In this document: piece after piece, positions 1-8,192 of the stretch
Numbering within the stretch: position 1 is the first letter of the stretch
How the letters are laid out: each line of letters opens with the position of its first letter
Assembly (NCBI GenBank): GCA_020850535.1
Contig: JADZEM010000068.1
Span: 1 to 64,000, forward strand
Direction of reading: 5' to 3'
Length of the DNA: 64,000 nt
From: Chloroflexota bacterium
GTDB taxonomy: Bacteria; Chloroflexota; UBA6077; JACCZL01
The notes under the pieces: model-generated
Databases searched by the model: none
Seen by the model: the letters and a program-made list of their open reading frames with translations, nothing else
Told to the model about the DNA's origin: nothing
Position numbers and translations under genes: made by a program

Positions 1-41
1 ACATCTTATAATGCATGATTACGACTCTCCACTCGAAGAAA

Positions 42-59
42 AACGCCCCGCAGGGCGTT
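42..59 (-). terminator. Rho-independent terminator behind the tRNA-Ala fragment
   Basis: A 7-bp stem (AACGCCC/GGGCGTT) with a 4-nt loop is followed on the minus strand by a run of five T. It lies 14 nt beyond the CCA end of the tRNA fragment, as expected for the original terminator of that tRNA gene. Confidence 0.75.
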
Positions 60-72
60 CACTAGATCGCTC

Positions 73-124
73 TGGTGGACCTGAGGGGAATCGAACCCCT
101 GACCTCTTCCATGCCAAGGAAGCT
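73..124 (-). tRNA. Partial tRNA-Ala(GGC): 3' part only, probable attachment site
   Basis: Read on the minus strand, this holds an anticodon arm with loop TTGGCAT (anticodon GGC), variable loop, T arm (AGGGG TTCGATT CCCCT), acceptor 3' strand CAGGTCC, discriminator A and an encoded CCA. Position 70 is U, the alanine identity base. The matching 5' acceptor strand (GGACCTG) and a proper D arm are absent upstream, so the gene is cut just 5' of the anticodon arm. Such 3' remnants are the usual footprint of tyrosine-recombinase integration into a tRNA gene. The orientation puts the element to the right and the ancestral chromosome to the left. Confidence 0.8.
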
Positions 125-544
125 ACCCCGGGCAGGGGTTTTTCGCTGAGGCGGCCGTGCTCGTCCGGGATCCGCTGCCATGGAAGCCGCGCCGGGATTC
201 CAGGCTGCGGGGGGAGTTTACGCCACCTTTTGCCTACCAGGCAAACCGTTGGCGTCGCGCGATTATGCGATCTCGACCGAGCAGGTGTCTCTATTGAGCG
301 AGAGCCGCTGCCCCTGCGCGCGGCCCGATGCCAGTGTAGTGGAGCGCCGGCAATCAGGTCACCTCGCTCCAAGGCGTGCCACGCTGTACAGCACGGCAGC
401 GACATACTCGATAGCGCGACGGCGATCGACCTCGCGAAGCTCCTGCAGCAGGTCGAATAGCCTTCCGCCACCCGTCGACCCTGTCCAGGGATGGCGCTCG
501 GAGACTTGCCCGTAGGCGGTGCCCAGGGTGCGTCTACTGGCTGA
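125..544. other. Gene-poor stretch beside the tRNA fragment
   Basis: No reading frame here has a plausible start, ribosome site and family resemblance; the frames crossing it have scrambled, low-complexity products. No integrase gene is present next to the att-like fragment. Confidence 0.5.
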
Positions 545-847
545 CTACTTGGTGTCCCGCGGCGGGTTCGGATCATTTCCGGGCGCGACGGTATCGGAGT
601 CGCGGATCTTCCCGTCCTTCCCTTTGATGGTCAGCTCACCGCCACCGATGTTACCCAGGATCTCCCTGCCTCGCTGCATCGCCTGAACCTGGGTGTCGGT
701 GTGCGCGCTGGCGCGCTTGCCGCCGGGCCTGACGACGTCCCAGCCTCCCCCGGGGCGGGCCTGCACGGTCCGCCGCTCAGGGCCTTTGGACTTCCCGCCA
801 GTTCGGCCGCCCCCGCCACCCTTGCCGCTGCCGCCCTTACCCGCCAT
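545..847 (-). CDS. DUF2188 domain protein
   Basis: The 100-residue product has a Gly/Lys-rich N terminus (about residues 1-25) and then a DUF2188-type core containing PGGGWDVVRPGGKRAS and a GGGELTIKGKDGKIRDSDT segment. DUF2188 proteins are small and of unknown biochemical role. GGAGGACAACTC precedes the ATG, giving a good ribosome site. It is the last gene of a leftward set and lies about 190 bp beyond the helicase gene, so it may have its own promoter. Confidence 0.75.
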   Translation of the reverse strand: MAGKGGSGKGGGGGRTGGKSKGPERRTVQARPGGGWDVVRPGGKRASAHTDTQVQAMQRGREILGNIGGGELTIKGKDGKIRDSDTVAPGNDPNPPRDTK

Positions 848-990
848 GAGTTGTCCTCCTAGCCTGTGACTCCCGCGGCGTGACGGTTCAGGCAGCCTCG
901 CTGCCTGGGCCCCGTTCGGGGTACCTGCCGCGTCTTGAATCAGTTAGTCGTTCACGCGCCGCGGAATGCGAAACGAGCCAGAGGCCCCGG

Positions 991-1010
991 GGGAAGGCCG
1001 AGCCCTTCCC
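991..1010 (-). terminator. Possible hairpin after the helicase gene
   Basis: A perfect 7-bp stem (GGGAAGG/CCTTCCC) with a 6-nt loop lies just downstream of the helicase stop codon. There is no T tract, so a terminator role is only a guess. Confidence 0.3.
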
Positions 1011-1038
1011 GTTTCGCCCCGTCTCCGCTGCCACTGGG

Positions 1039-4000
1039 CTAGGCGGGGCAGATCAGGTTGAAAGGGCATGGTGGGCAGTGCTCGAGGCTCTGCTTCGGTC
1101 GGAACCCGCCGGCCTCGATGGCGCGGATGAGCTCGGCCATCTTGCCGGTACGGTTCGAGATCACCCTTGCGGTCGGGTCTGCTGGCTGCTCCAGCCCGCT
1201 CAGCGGGTAATACAGTCGCACCTCGAAAGGCACCCCAGCGTGGTCCTGGTGGTGCAGCGCCGCGTAGAGGGCGAGGCGGTGATCGTCCTTGTGGGACTTG
1301 GCGGGCCGGCCGAAGTGGTAGCGGCGGTAGATGTGCTTGCCGTCGCGTACCTCCTCCTCATCGACGTTGACCTCCACGACCCGTTTGTCATCGAGCCGGA
1401 GCGCCGCGCGACGACGGATGGTGACCTGCAAGCCCGGCGCTAGGCGCTCGGAGAAGGCGCGCACGAGGCGCTCGGCGCGACGTCGGTACCCCCGCTCGTA
1501 CCAGTGGCCCACCAGACCGCTGTCGTCCCAGTGCCCGGCCAGGTGCGCGAGCGCGGCCGCGACGTCCGGCGGAGAGCCGCCGGACGTTTGATTTGCCATC
1601 CACGAGAGGGTCGCATACACGGCGCGGTGGAAGAGGATGGAGCCGCGCTCCTCCCCGCGCAGCCCGTAGACATGCCCGTACTTGAACCGCTGGCCGCACG
1701 CCTCGTAGTCCTCGAGTGCACCGAACGGCACCTCGGCAGCGAGCACCCAGGGGTCACCTGACCGAGCGGCTGGCGTGGGCACGGGGGCGGCACCCGTCGG
1801 CTCCGCTCGGCCCACTCGCAGATACCCCGCCGGCTCCAGGGCGTCGACCAGCGGCTGGAGGGCGGGTGCGGGGATGGCAGTCCCGCGATTGCCGTACCTC
1901 TCGGCGTGGCTGAGGACCAAGTGGTCGCGGGCACGGGTCGCGGCGACGTAGAAGAGGCAGAGCTCCTCGATCCCTTCCTCTTCGTCGGTGGTCCCACGGA
2001 TCAGACCGGGCGGGAGGGGCAGCGGGTCGCGCTCGGCGAGCGGGAAGCGGCCGACGGCCAGGTTTGGCACGAAGACGACGGGCCACTCGAGTCCCTTGCT
2101 GCGGTGGACGGTCAAGACATGGACCACGTCGCTGGCGACGAGGGCATCGTCCGTGAGCCCCAGCTCACCGGACTCCAGGCACGTGCGCACGAAATCGATG
2201 AACGCCGCGGTGTCGCCACCGCCCATCAGCGCGCTCCGCTCGCCGAACTCGCGCGCCAGATCGGCCACCTGTCCGAGCGTTGCTAGCTGGCGCCGGCCGG
2301 CCGGTGAACCGTCGGCGAGCAGCTCGCGTAGCCACGTGGCGTGCTCGAACAGGTAGGCGGCCAGGACACCCCAGGGAGTCGCGAGGTGACCGAGCGCACC
2401 CGCCAGCGCCTTCAGGTGCTGCGCCCGGCCCAGCCCCTCGGCGCTCAATCCTTCGACCTCCCCATTGACTGCCGCGAAGAGTGCGGCCCGCGCCGACCGG
2501 CCGCGGATCTGCGCCGTCCGGAGTAGGCGGCGCAGGTCCTCCTCCGCCAAGTGATGCTCGGGCAGGCGCGCCAGCCGCACCAGGCCCTGCGGGTCGTCCG
2601 CGGCGAGCAGCAGGACCCCCAGGAGATCCTTGAAGGCCGCGCGGTCCTCGAGCGCCCCGCCCCAGTCGGTCGGGACGCCGGCGGCCTCCAGCGCATCCGA
2701 GATCTCCTGCGCCTGGGCCGTCCTGCGACAGAGGACGGCGATGTCGCCCGGTGGTCGGCCTGCGATCTCGCCCTTGACCCGCTCCACCAGCGCGGCCAGC
2801 TCGTCGGCACCCGTACCGGCCACCGACAGCTCCACCGCGGCTTCGGCCCGCAGCCGTCCCCGGTGGGCGCGCAGCTCGGCGACCGGAAGCGGCCGGCCGT
2901 CGGATCCGGCCGGTAGCGGGATATCCACGGCCTGGCCGGCTTTGACCACGTCCTCGACCGAGCGGTAGTTCCACACGAGCGGGATCACCTCGGCGCCCGG
3001 GTAGTCGTGTCTGAACTCGCGCAGGTTCACCGGCGACGCGCCGCGGAAGCGGTAGATGCTCTGGCGGGGGTCGCCAACGGCCCAGACGATGCCCCGCCCG
3101 CCGTCGAGGGCGTGGACCAGGCGGCCGCTGGCGTAGTTGATGTCCTGGAACTCGTCGACCAGGATGAAGTCCCACCGCCCGCGGATGTCGTCGGCCACAC
3201 CGGGCACGTCGAACAGGCGGACCGCCTCGGCGATCAGGTCCCCGTAGTCCAGGTACCCGCCCTCGCGCAGCCAGGCCTCGTAGGTCGCGTAGACCGCGGC
3301 CGCGTCGACACACTCGGCCGCCCTGCGGCGCTCGGCTGCGAGCGCCTCTGCATCGTCCTGGTCGGCAGGTTCCGGCCGTGCGGCAAGTTCTTGTTGCCAC
3401 TCCGCCGCGGACCGCGCGACGTCCTCGGGCCCGCGCAGCTCGTCCTTGGCCCTGGAGATGGTCTGGAGCAGGCGCCGCAGGTTGCGCGAGGGTCGGTGGA
3501 GGTCTTCGAAGTTACCGAGCGGCAGCTGCCCCAAGCGGCGGCGCAGCAGCACGAAGGCGTCGATCTCCGTGAGGAGTTGCGGGTCTTCTTTCAGCCCGAG
3601 ATGGTGGCCGTAGGTCTGCAGGAGCTGGAACCCCAGCGAATGGAAGGTCGCCACGTCGATGGCGTGGGCCTGCGCTGGCAGGAGCGAGGCGAGGCGCGCC
3701 CGCATCTCCTCAGCCGCCTTGTTGGCGAAGGTCAGCGCGAGGACGCGGTTCGCGGGCACCCCCCGTTCCTGCACGAGGTAGCGGTAGCGCTCGGTGAGCA
3801 CACGGGTCTTGCCGGCGCCGGGCCCGGCCAGCACAAGGCCCGCCCCGTCCACGGTGGCGGCGGCCTGCTGCGACGAATCCATGCCGGGCACCGGCCGGTC
3901 GCCCGCCGACGGGGCCGGCGCCAGCGGCGCCGGTCCGGGCAGGAGGGCGGCGGCGAGCTGGTTGAGCATCGCCGTGCGCGTCACGCCGAAGTAGGCGGCG

Positions 4001-4497
4001 AGGCGACGCACGGTCCAGCTCGGGTCGCCGAGGACCATGGAACGCACTCGCTCAACCGGCATCAGCAGCTCGGCGGCGAAGACGTTGGCCTCGAGCTCCC
4101 AGCGGTCGCGGTCGCTGTAGGCCCGGTAGACGCCGTCCTTGACCGTCAGGGCCCCGACGTGCGGCGCGTCGTCGATCTGCTTTGGGCTGTCGTCGAACCG
4201 GCGCGGCGGGTGCTCGAGGGCGCGGTGTCCGAGCTCGTGGGCGACGGTGAAGCGCTGCCGCGCCGCCTCCTCGTCCGGGCGATAGCCGATCACACCGTCG
4301 TCCAGGTACAGGCGACCGGACACGTTCTCCGGGAGCTCATCGTCGGGCACGACCGACAGTTGGTAGAGCTCGCGGGCGATCGCCTTGAGGTGGGCATGGC
4401 TACCGGCGTGCAGGCCGAACGGCGGGCGCCCGGTGCGCCGCTCGTATGCACTGAGCACGTCGGCCGCGCGTCGACGGATGATCGCCCAGTGGTCCAC
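1039..4497 (-). CDS. ImmA/IrrE peptidase - UvrD-type helicase - PD-(D/E)XK nuclease fusion
   Basis: The 1152-residue protein has three parts. Residues 1-185 form an ImmA/IrrE-like zinc peptidase with HELGH at 87-91 and a downstream E. Residues 210-870 form a superfamily 1 UvrD/Rep helicase with Walker A GPGAGKT near 225-231, Walker B VDEFQD and motif TVHRSKG. The C terminus resembles AddB/Cas4-type nucleases, with YEACGQRFKY and a final C-x2-C-x5-C that could hold a 4Fe-4S cluster. The GTG start at 4497 has GGAGGG nine nt upstream; a longer frame would overlap the previous gene by 210 bp. ImmA proteases often cut Xre repressors, and the gene upstream encodes an HTH protein, so the peptidase may act on it (inference). 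A DNA repair or defence role is likely. Confidence 0.85.
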   Translation of the reverse strand: MDHWAIIRRRAADVLSAYERRTGRPPFGLHAGSHAHLKAIARELYQLSVVPDDELPENVSGRLYLDDGVIGYRPDEEAARQRFTVAHELGHRALEHPPRRFDDSPKQIDDAPHVGALTVKDGVYRAYSDRDRWELEANVFAAELLMPVERVRSMVLGDPSWTVRRLAAYFGVTRTAMLNQLAAALLPGPAPLAPAPSAGDRPVPGMDSSQQAAATVDGAGLVLAGPGAGKTRVLTERYRYLVQERGVPANRVLALTFANKAAEEMRARLASLLPAQAHAIDVATFHSLGFQLLQTYGHHLGLKEDPQLLTEIDAFVLLRRRLGQLPLGNFEDLHRPSRNLRRLLQTISRAKDELRGPEDVARSAAEWQQELAARPEPADQDDAEALAAERRRAAECVDAAAVYATYEAWLREGGYLDYGDLIAEAVRLFDVPGVADDIRGRWDFILVDEFQDINYASGRLVHALDGGRGIVWAVGDPRQSIYRFRGASPVNLREFRHDYPGAEVIPLVWNYRSVEDVVKAGQAVDIPLPAGSDGRPLPVAELRAHRGRLRAEAAVELSVAGTGADELAALVERVKGEIAGRPPGDIAVLCRRTAQAQEISDALEAAGVPTDWGGALEDRAAFKDLLGVLLLAADDPQGLVRLARLPEHHLAEEDLRRLLRTAQIRGRSARAALFAAVNGEVEGLSAEGLGRAQHLKALAGALGHLATPWGVLAAYLFEHATWLRELLADGSPAGRRQLATLGQVADLAREFGERSALMGGGDTAAFIDFVRTCLESGELGLTDDALVASDVVHVLTVHRSKGLEWPVVFVPNLAVGRFPLAERDPLPLPPGLIRGTTDEEEGIEELCLFYVAATRARDHLVLSHAERYGNRGTAIPAPALQPLVDALEPAGYLRVGRAEPTGAAPVPTPAARSGDPWVLAAEVPFGALEDYEACGQRFKYGHVYGLRGEERGSILFHRAVYATLSWMANQTSGGSPPDVAAALAHLAGHWDDSGLVGHWYERGYRRRAERLVRAFSERLAPGLQVTIRRRAALRLDDKRVVEVNVDEEEVRDGKHIYRRYHFGRPAKSHKDDHRLALYAALHHQDHAGVPFEVRLYYPLSGLEQPADPTARVISNRTGKMAELIRAIEAGGFRPKQSLEHCPPCPFNLICPA

Positions 4498-4502
4498 GGC
4501 TT

Positions 4503-5369
4503 CTAGCCCTCCCGACCCTCGGTCTCCAACCACGCGCGCCGGTGCTCGTCGGTCAGGTCCGGCGCGCTCGCCAGCGCATCGCGGAACGGCACGAGCCCCC
4601 GCTCGTCGGCTCCCGCGGGCTGCGCCACGCTCGCCTTCGACGTGCCCCTGCGCCCCTGGGTGCCGGCGCGCGCGTGCGCCAACTGGGCCGTACGGGCCCT
4701 CGGGGCTATGCACCGGCGCACCTCGGCGGCGCCGATGCCCAGCTCCTCTCCCAGCCCCTCGAGGAGTGGCTCGGGCACGGTCTCCGGGTCGATGCGGCCG
4801 CGCTGCAGCTTGAGCGTGACGCTCGGGGGCACCCGGAGTCGCCCCGCCAGGTCGTCGTGGGTCACGCCGGCGCGAGCCAGCAACCCCGCGAGCGAGGCCG
4901 GGTCGTGCGTCGAACCGGCGCCGGACTGGTCGGGCGCGCCGGCGGCGACCGGCAGCACGACCCTCTCATGGATCTTCACACCGAGTGCGTCGGCGACTTC
5001 CTGGACCCGTTCCAGGCTCACGCCGGCGTAGCGAGTGGCCTCGTATCGCTGCACCTGCTGCTTCTTCAACCCGAGTCGACCGGCCAGCGCCTCCTGGCTC
5101 AACCCGGCCGCCGCCCGCGCGCGGATCAACGCCTCCGGCAGCTCGCCGAGGGAGGCCAGCTCGAGGACCGCCACCTGCCCGCGGCGCAGGGCTTCGTACT
5201 CGGCGAGCTGCTCGCGCAGCTCCTCGACCTGGCTGTCGTACTGGTCACGCAGCGCCTGCCGCGCTCGGGGAGGAAGGGAGGCGCCCTCCTCGTCGACGCC
5301 GGCACGGGCCTGCTCGAAGCGCTCCAGCCAGCTCTTGGTGATGCGGTACTGCCGCTCGTTCGTGATCAT
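4503..5369 (-). CDS. Xre-family HTH protein with C-terminal extension (partner of DUF6932)
   Basis: The 288-residue product has an N-terminal helical segment (1-75), then a typical Xre helix-turn-helix around residues 80-130 (LIRARAAAGLSQEALAGRLG, KKQQVQRYEA). A second HTH-like stretch around 165-205 and a C-terminal DLTDEHRRAWLE motif follow; both recur in the protein encoded two genes upstream. Its ATG overlaps the TGA of the DUF6932 gene by four bases, so the two are co-translated. The same pair recurs at 62.2-63.1 kb, where the HTH protein lacks the extension. It probably represses its own operon or acts as an antitoxin-like partner, and could be the substrate of the ImmA domain encoded next door. 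Confidence 0.75.
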   Translation of the reverse strand: MITNERQYRITKSWLERFEQARAGVDEEGASLPPRARQALRDQYDSQVEELREQLAEYEALRRGQVAVLELASLGELPEALIRARAAAGLSQEALAGRLGLKKQQVQRYEATRYAGVSLERVQEVADALGVKIHERVVLPVAAGAPDQSGAGSTHDPASLAGLLARAGVTHDDLAGRLRVPPSVTLKLQRGRIDPETVPEPLLEGLGEELGIGAAEVRRCIAPRARTAQLAHARAGTQGRRGTSKASVAQPAGADERGLVPFRDALASAPDLTDEHRRAWLETEGREG

Positions 5370-5818
5370 GGTAGGCCTCCTAGATCGATCGCGACGATGC
5401 CCTTCGGGTCGCCGGTGTCCCTGTCGCGCTGGAAGAAGTCGAGGTACGGCGTGCCCCTCGGGTCCGCCGCCGACTCCGCGATGAAGAGCTCGCCCCCGAA
5501 CGTGGCCTTCTGGGCCGCCCGCCGATTGCGCCAGTCGAGCAGGACCGGGGCGAGCTGGTCCAGGCTGTCGAATTCGACGTCGGCCATCTCCCAGCAGGCA
5601 TCGAAGTCGTTGGGCGCCTCCTTGGCGGTGACGAAGCTGCCGTCGATGTACGCCCGCCGGCACCCGGCCCGGCGGAGCGAGTCGAGCGCGGCCTTGAGGC
5701 CGGCGAGCAGCGCCAGGCGGTGCGGGGTGTAGCCGTAGCGCGCCAGGAGCCCATCCCAGGTAGCCTCGTGGATGCCGGGTGGCAGGTTGCCCGTGGCCGC
5801 GTCGAATGGCGGGAGCAT
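5366..5818 (-). CDS. DUF6932 family protein (nucleotidyltransferase-like)
   Basis: The 150-residue product begins with a PPFD-x-x-TGNLPPGIH motif and contains YIDGSFVTAKEAPNDFDACW, a pattern like the nucleotidyltransferase GS-x(n)-D-x-D core. It ends with DFFQRDRDTGDPKGI. The family is usually found beside an HTH gene, as here with an ATGA overlap, and is suspected to be a toxin-like component; this is not shown. The start lies nine bases from the stop codon of the upstream gene, so it may be read from that operon, from its own near-leaderless promoter, or both. Confidence 0.75.
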   Translation of the reverse strand: MLPPFDAATGNLPPGIHEATWDGLLARYGYTPHRLALLAGLKAALDSLRRAGCRRAYIDGSFVTAKEAPNDFDACWEMADVEFDSLDQLAPVLLDWRNRRAAQKATFGGELFIAESAADPRGTPYLDFFQRDRDTGDPKGIVAIDLGGLP

Positions 5819-5819
5819 A

Positions 5820-5839
5820 AGACAATTCTACCGTTGTCT
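5820..5839 (-). promoter_or_regulatory. Inverted repeat and possible leaderless promoter before DUF6932
   Basis: AGACAA and TTGTCT form a 6-bp inverted repeat with an 8-nt spacer immediately upstream of the DUF6932 ATG. On the minus strand a TAGAAT -10-like hexamer sits about 12 nt before the ATG, which would give a leaderless mRNA. The repeat is a candidate operator for the HTH partner. Confidence 0.35.
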
Positions 5840-6469
5840 CTCTTCCCGATCAAGGCCGCCGCGCCGCTCCAGCCAGTCGCGGCGCTGCGCCGGGGTCAAG
5901 TCCTCGCAGCTCGCGAGCAGCGCACGGAATGGCTGCGGGGCTGGCCGCTCGCCCGTAGCCGGCCGTCCGGTGCCGCGGGCGTGCCCCGCACTGGATCGCC
6001 GGATGGGAGCCGTGGCCGTCGCTCGCAGGACATCGAGCGCTTCCTCGGCCGTCCGCCGGAGCACAGCCCCCAGTCGACTCAAGAAGACCGGGTCGATCGG
6101 CTCGTCGTCATCCGCGATCAGCCGGCCGCGCTCGACCCGCACGATGAAGCTCACGGGCACATTGATCGTGGCTGCAGCCTGCTCGCGGGAGACGCCGGCC
6201 CCGGCCAGCGCCTCCCGCAGCGTCTCGGCTCCGCAAGCATCCTGCACGGCCTGCTCGCGCAGCCTCCGCGTGGAGGCGGAGGACTCCGGCGGCTCCGGCA
6301 CTCGGTCGAGCGCCCGCTCCACCTCGAGCAGCGTAGTGATGAAGTCGACGAGTTCCTCCCGGTGGTGCGGGTGGCGAGCGACGACCTCCTCCAGCGCCGG
6401 CGCCTGTCCCGCCTCGTGCGCTTCGAGGTATGCCACCTTGATCTCGTCCACGTCCCGCTCGGCGCTCAT
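5828..6469 (-). CDS. Unknown protein co-encoded with the sigma factor
   Basis: The 213-residue product starts with a helical region (1-60, rich in acidic residues and HPHHREEL). A helix-turn-helix-like stretch follows around 85-120 (AGVSREQAAATINVPVSFI, then RGRL), and the protein ends with DLTPAQRRDWLE near 190-201. The last two segments closely resemble the middle and tail of the HTH protein encoded two genes downstream, so the two share a module. Its ATG overlaps the sigma factor stop by four bases, the position often held by an anti-sigma or sigma-modulating gene. I do not recognise a named family. Confidence 0.6.
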   Translation of the reverse strand: MSAERDVDEIKVAYLEAHEAGQAPALEEVVARHPHHREELVDFITTLLEVERALDRVPEPPESSASTRRLREQAVQDACGAETLREALAGAGVSREQAAATINVPVSFIVRVERGRLIADDDEPIDPVFLSRLGAVLRRTAEEALDVLRATATAPIRRSSAGHARGTGRPATGERPAPQPFRALLASCEDLTPAQRRDWLERRGGLDREERQR

Positions 6470-7263
6470 GTCGCGTCCCCTTCTAGTCGTTGCGCGTACA
6501 TCGCCCGGAGCGTGGCCAGCGCCTGCTCCAGGTCGGTCTGGGCGGTCTTAGCCGACACACCGACGCGGGCGGCGACATCGGCCCACGCCCGCCCGTCGAA
6601 CAGGCGATCCTCGACCACCCGCCGCTGGCGCGGCGGCAGCTGGCCCAGCCAGCCCACCGCCGTCCGGCCGAGGGCCTGCTCCGCGATCCGCGCGTAGGCA
6701 TCCTCACCGGCCGGGTCCGCCACCTCCAGCGGCCGGGCGACTCGCTCGCCGCTTGCCGCCGCTGCCGCTCGCTCGTTGGCGGCCTCGAGGCTCAGCAGGG
6801 TGAAGCCTGCCGAGTTCGGTGCGCCCGCCTTCGTGAGGCCGTGATGCACCCGCACTTTCCTGATGGCGTCGATGATCAGGGTCTTCACGACCAGGTTGAA
6901 GCGTCGTTCCATGAGGGCGTTGGTGCCCGAGGTGTCGCGGACCCGCCGGCAGAGCTCGGCGAACATCTCGGCCACCGCGTCCTCGATCAGCTGGGGCGCC
7001 TCGTCGAACGCGGCGCGGGCGTAGCGCTCGAAGCGCCGCTCGAGCCGACGGGCCAGTTCTCCGACGATCGACGTGGCCCGCGCCCGCGCCCGCACCGCCG
7101 CCTCGGCCTCCCCCCGCGCGCGTCGCTCCTGCTCGGTCCGGAGATGGCCCCGGAGCTCGCGGACCATCTCCTCGGCTTCCCCGGGACCGAAGACCGGGTT
7201 GCCGCCGCCCAATCGCTGGCTGCTCACGCTCCCGACGCTCCTCATGTGGTGCGGCCGCACCAT
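6466..7263 (-). CDS. ECF-like RNA polymerase sigma factor
   Basis: The product (up to 265 residues) carries a region 2-like segment (LIEDAVAEMFAELCRRV ... LVVKTLIIDAIRKVRVHH) and a region 4-like helix-turn-helix (LGQLPPRQRRVVEDRLFDG, AWADVAARVGVSAKTAQTDL). The N-terminal 70 residues are a charged, probably coiled extension. Starts at 7263 or 7245 are both possible and neither has a strong ribosome site. It diverges from the ubiquitin-like operon with only 167 bp between, so both may share a control region. It probably directs transcription of this accessory module. Confidence 0.75.
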   Translation of the reverse strand: MVRPHHMRSVGSVSSQRLGGGNPVFGPGEAEEMVRELRGHLRTEQERRARGEAEAAVRARARATSIVGELARRLERRFERYARAAFDEAPQLIEDAVAEMFAELCRRVRDTSGTNALMERRFNLVVKTLIIDAIRKVRVHHGLTKAGAPNSAGFTLLSLEAANERAAAAASGERVARPLEVADPAGEDAYARIAEQALGRTAVGWLGQLPPRQRRVVEDRLFDGRAWADVAARVGVSAKTAQTDLEQALATLRAMYAQRLEGDAT

Positions 7264-7430
7264 GATCGAGACCCACGCCAAGATAGTCGTCCGTCCCGGG
7301 GAGGAAGCGAAATGGCCCACGGCAAGGAGCAGCGGTCCGTCGGGCTTCGCGTCGCCGCGGCGCCGAACGACCATCCGTGTCGAGGGGCGGTCGAGACGCC
7401 GCCTCCGCAGTCCAAGAGGAGGCACCGCAG

Positions 7431-8192
7431 ATGCCGACGCACGCCACGACGATCCCGACGACGTACCACCTCAGGGTGCTGGCCCAGAGCGGGAAGAAGG
7501 CCGAACTCCAGGCGCCTTCGAGCACTACGGTCCGCCAGCTGCGCGACGCCGTGCTGGATGCCCTCGGGATCCAGCCCGATCCGAACGTCGTCTGGTTCCT
7601 CCATTATCGGGGCGAGCAGCTCAACGACGATGCGGCGACCCTGGCCCAGGTCGTCGGCGAGCACGACTCGGATAAGCAGGTCATCCTGCACCTCAAGAAG
7701 CAGCCGTTCGCCGGGGCCTCCGCCCCGGCGGCGGTCGCCCCCGAGCCGACCCGCACCTACATCGAGCGGGCAGTTGCCGAGCTGCAGGAGCGGGCCGAGG
7801 AGTTCGCCATCGTGGCGATCGACGTGGCTGGCGTCGACGTCTACGTGACCTTGCTCGCGCGCGACCTGGGAGCCGGTCGCGACCGCTACACCGTCCGCCT
7901 GAGCTGCACCGGCTACAACCTCGAGCCCCCATCCGTCACGATGGTGCACCCAAGCACCCGCGCCGAGGTGGCCGACGCATGGCCGGACGTGCCAACCGGC
8001 CCGGGCGCCATCTTCCGGCCCAACCCCGGTAACGTGCGCGACGCCTTCGTCTGCGCGCCCGGCACGCGCGAGTGGTACGGTCACGGACACGTCGAGTTGC
8101 GGGGGCCCGAGCACTGGACGCTCGCCAACATCGTCGAGGCGATCCATTTCAGCCTCAACTCGACCGGGTACCGCGGGCGGTGTCGGCCGTGA
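7431..8192 (+). CDS. Ubiquitin-like / E2-like fusion protein
   Basis: The 253-residue protein has a beta-grasp ubiquitin-like domain at about 10-90 (TYHLRVLAQSGKKAEL, TVRQLRDAVLDALGI, YRGEQLNDDAATLAQV). An E2 (UBC)-like domain follows at about 108-250. Cys208 in FVCAPGT precedes HWTLANIVEAIHFSL by about 20 residues, as the active Cys of E2 enzymes precedes its W-x-x-x-x-I helix. The Ubl lacks a free C-terminal Gly-Gly because it runs into the E2 part. The ATG has AGAGGAGG nine nt upstream. It overlaps the JAMM gene by four bases and starts a three-gene E2/Ubl-JAB-E1 operon, comparable in content to Bil or other bacterial ubiquitin-like conjugation operons. The target is unknown. Confidence 0.75.
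   Translation: MPTHATTIPTTYHLRVLAQSGKKAELQAPSSTTVRQLRDAVLDALGIQPDPNVVWFLHYRGEQLNDDAATLAQVVGEHDSDKQVILHLKKQPFAGASAPAAVAPEPTRTYIERAVAELQERAEEFAIVAIDVAGVDVYVTLLARDLGAGRDRYTVRLSCTGYNLEPPSVTMVHPSTRAEVADAWPDVPTGPGAIFRPNPGNVRDAFVCAPGTREWYGHGHVELRGPEHWTLANIVEAIHFSLNSTGYRGRCRP

Noticed and set aside
73-165. An intact tRNA gene
   Set aside because: No strand complementary to the acceptor CAGGTCC and no normal D arm occur upstream, so only the 3' part is present.
4498-4713. A start for the ImmA-UvrD protein at 4713
   Set aside because: It would overlap the HTH gene by about 210 bp and the extra residues are Arg/Ala/Gly-rich shadow sequence.
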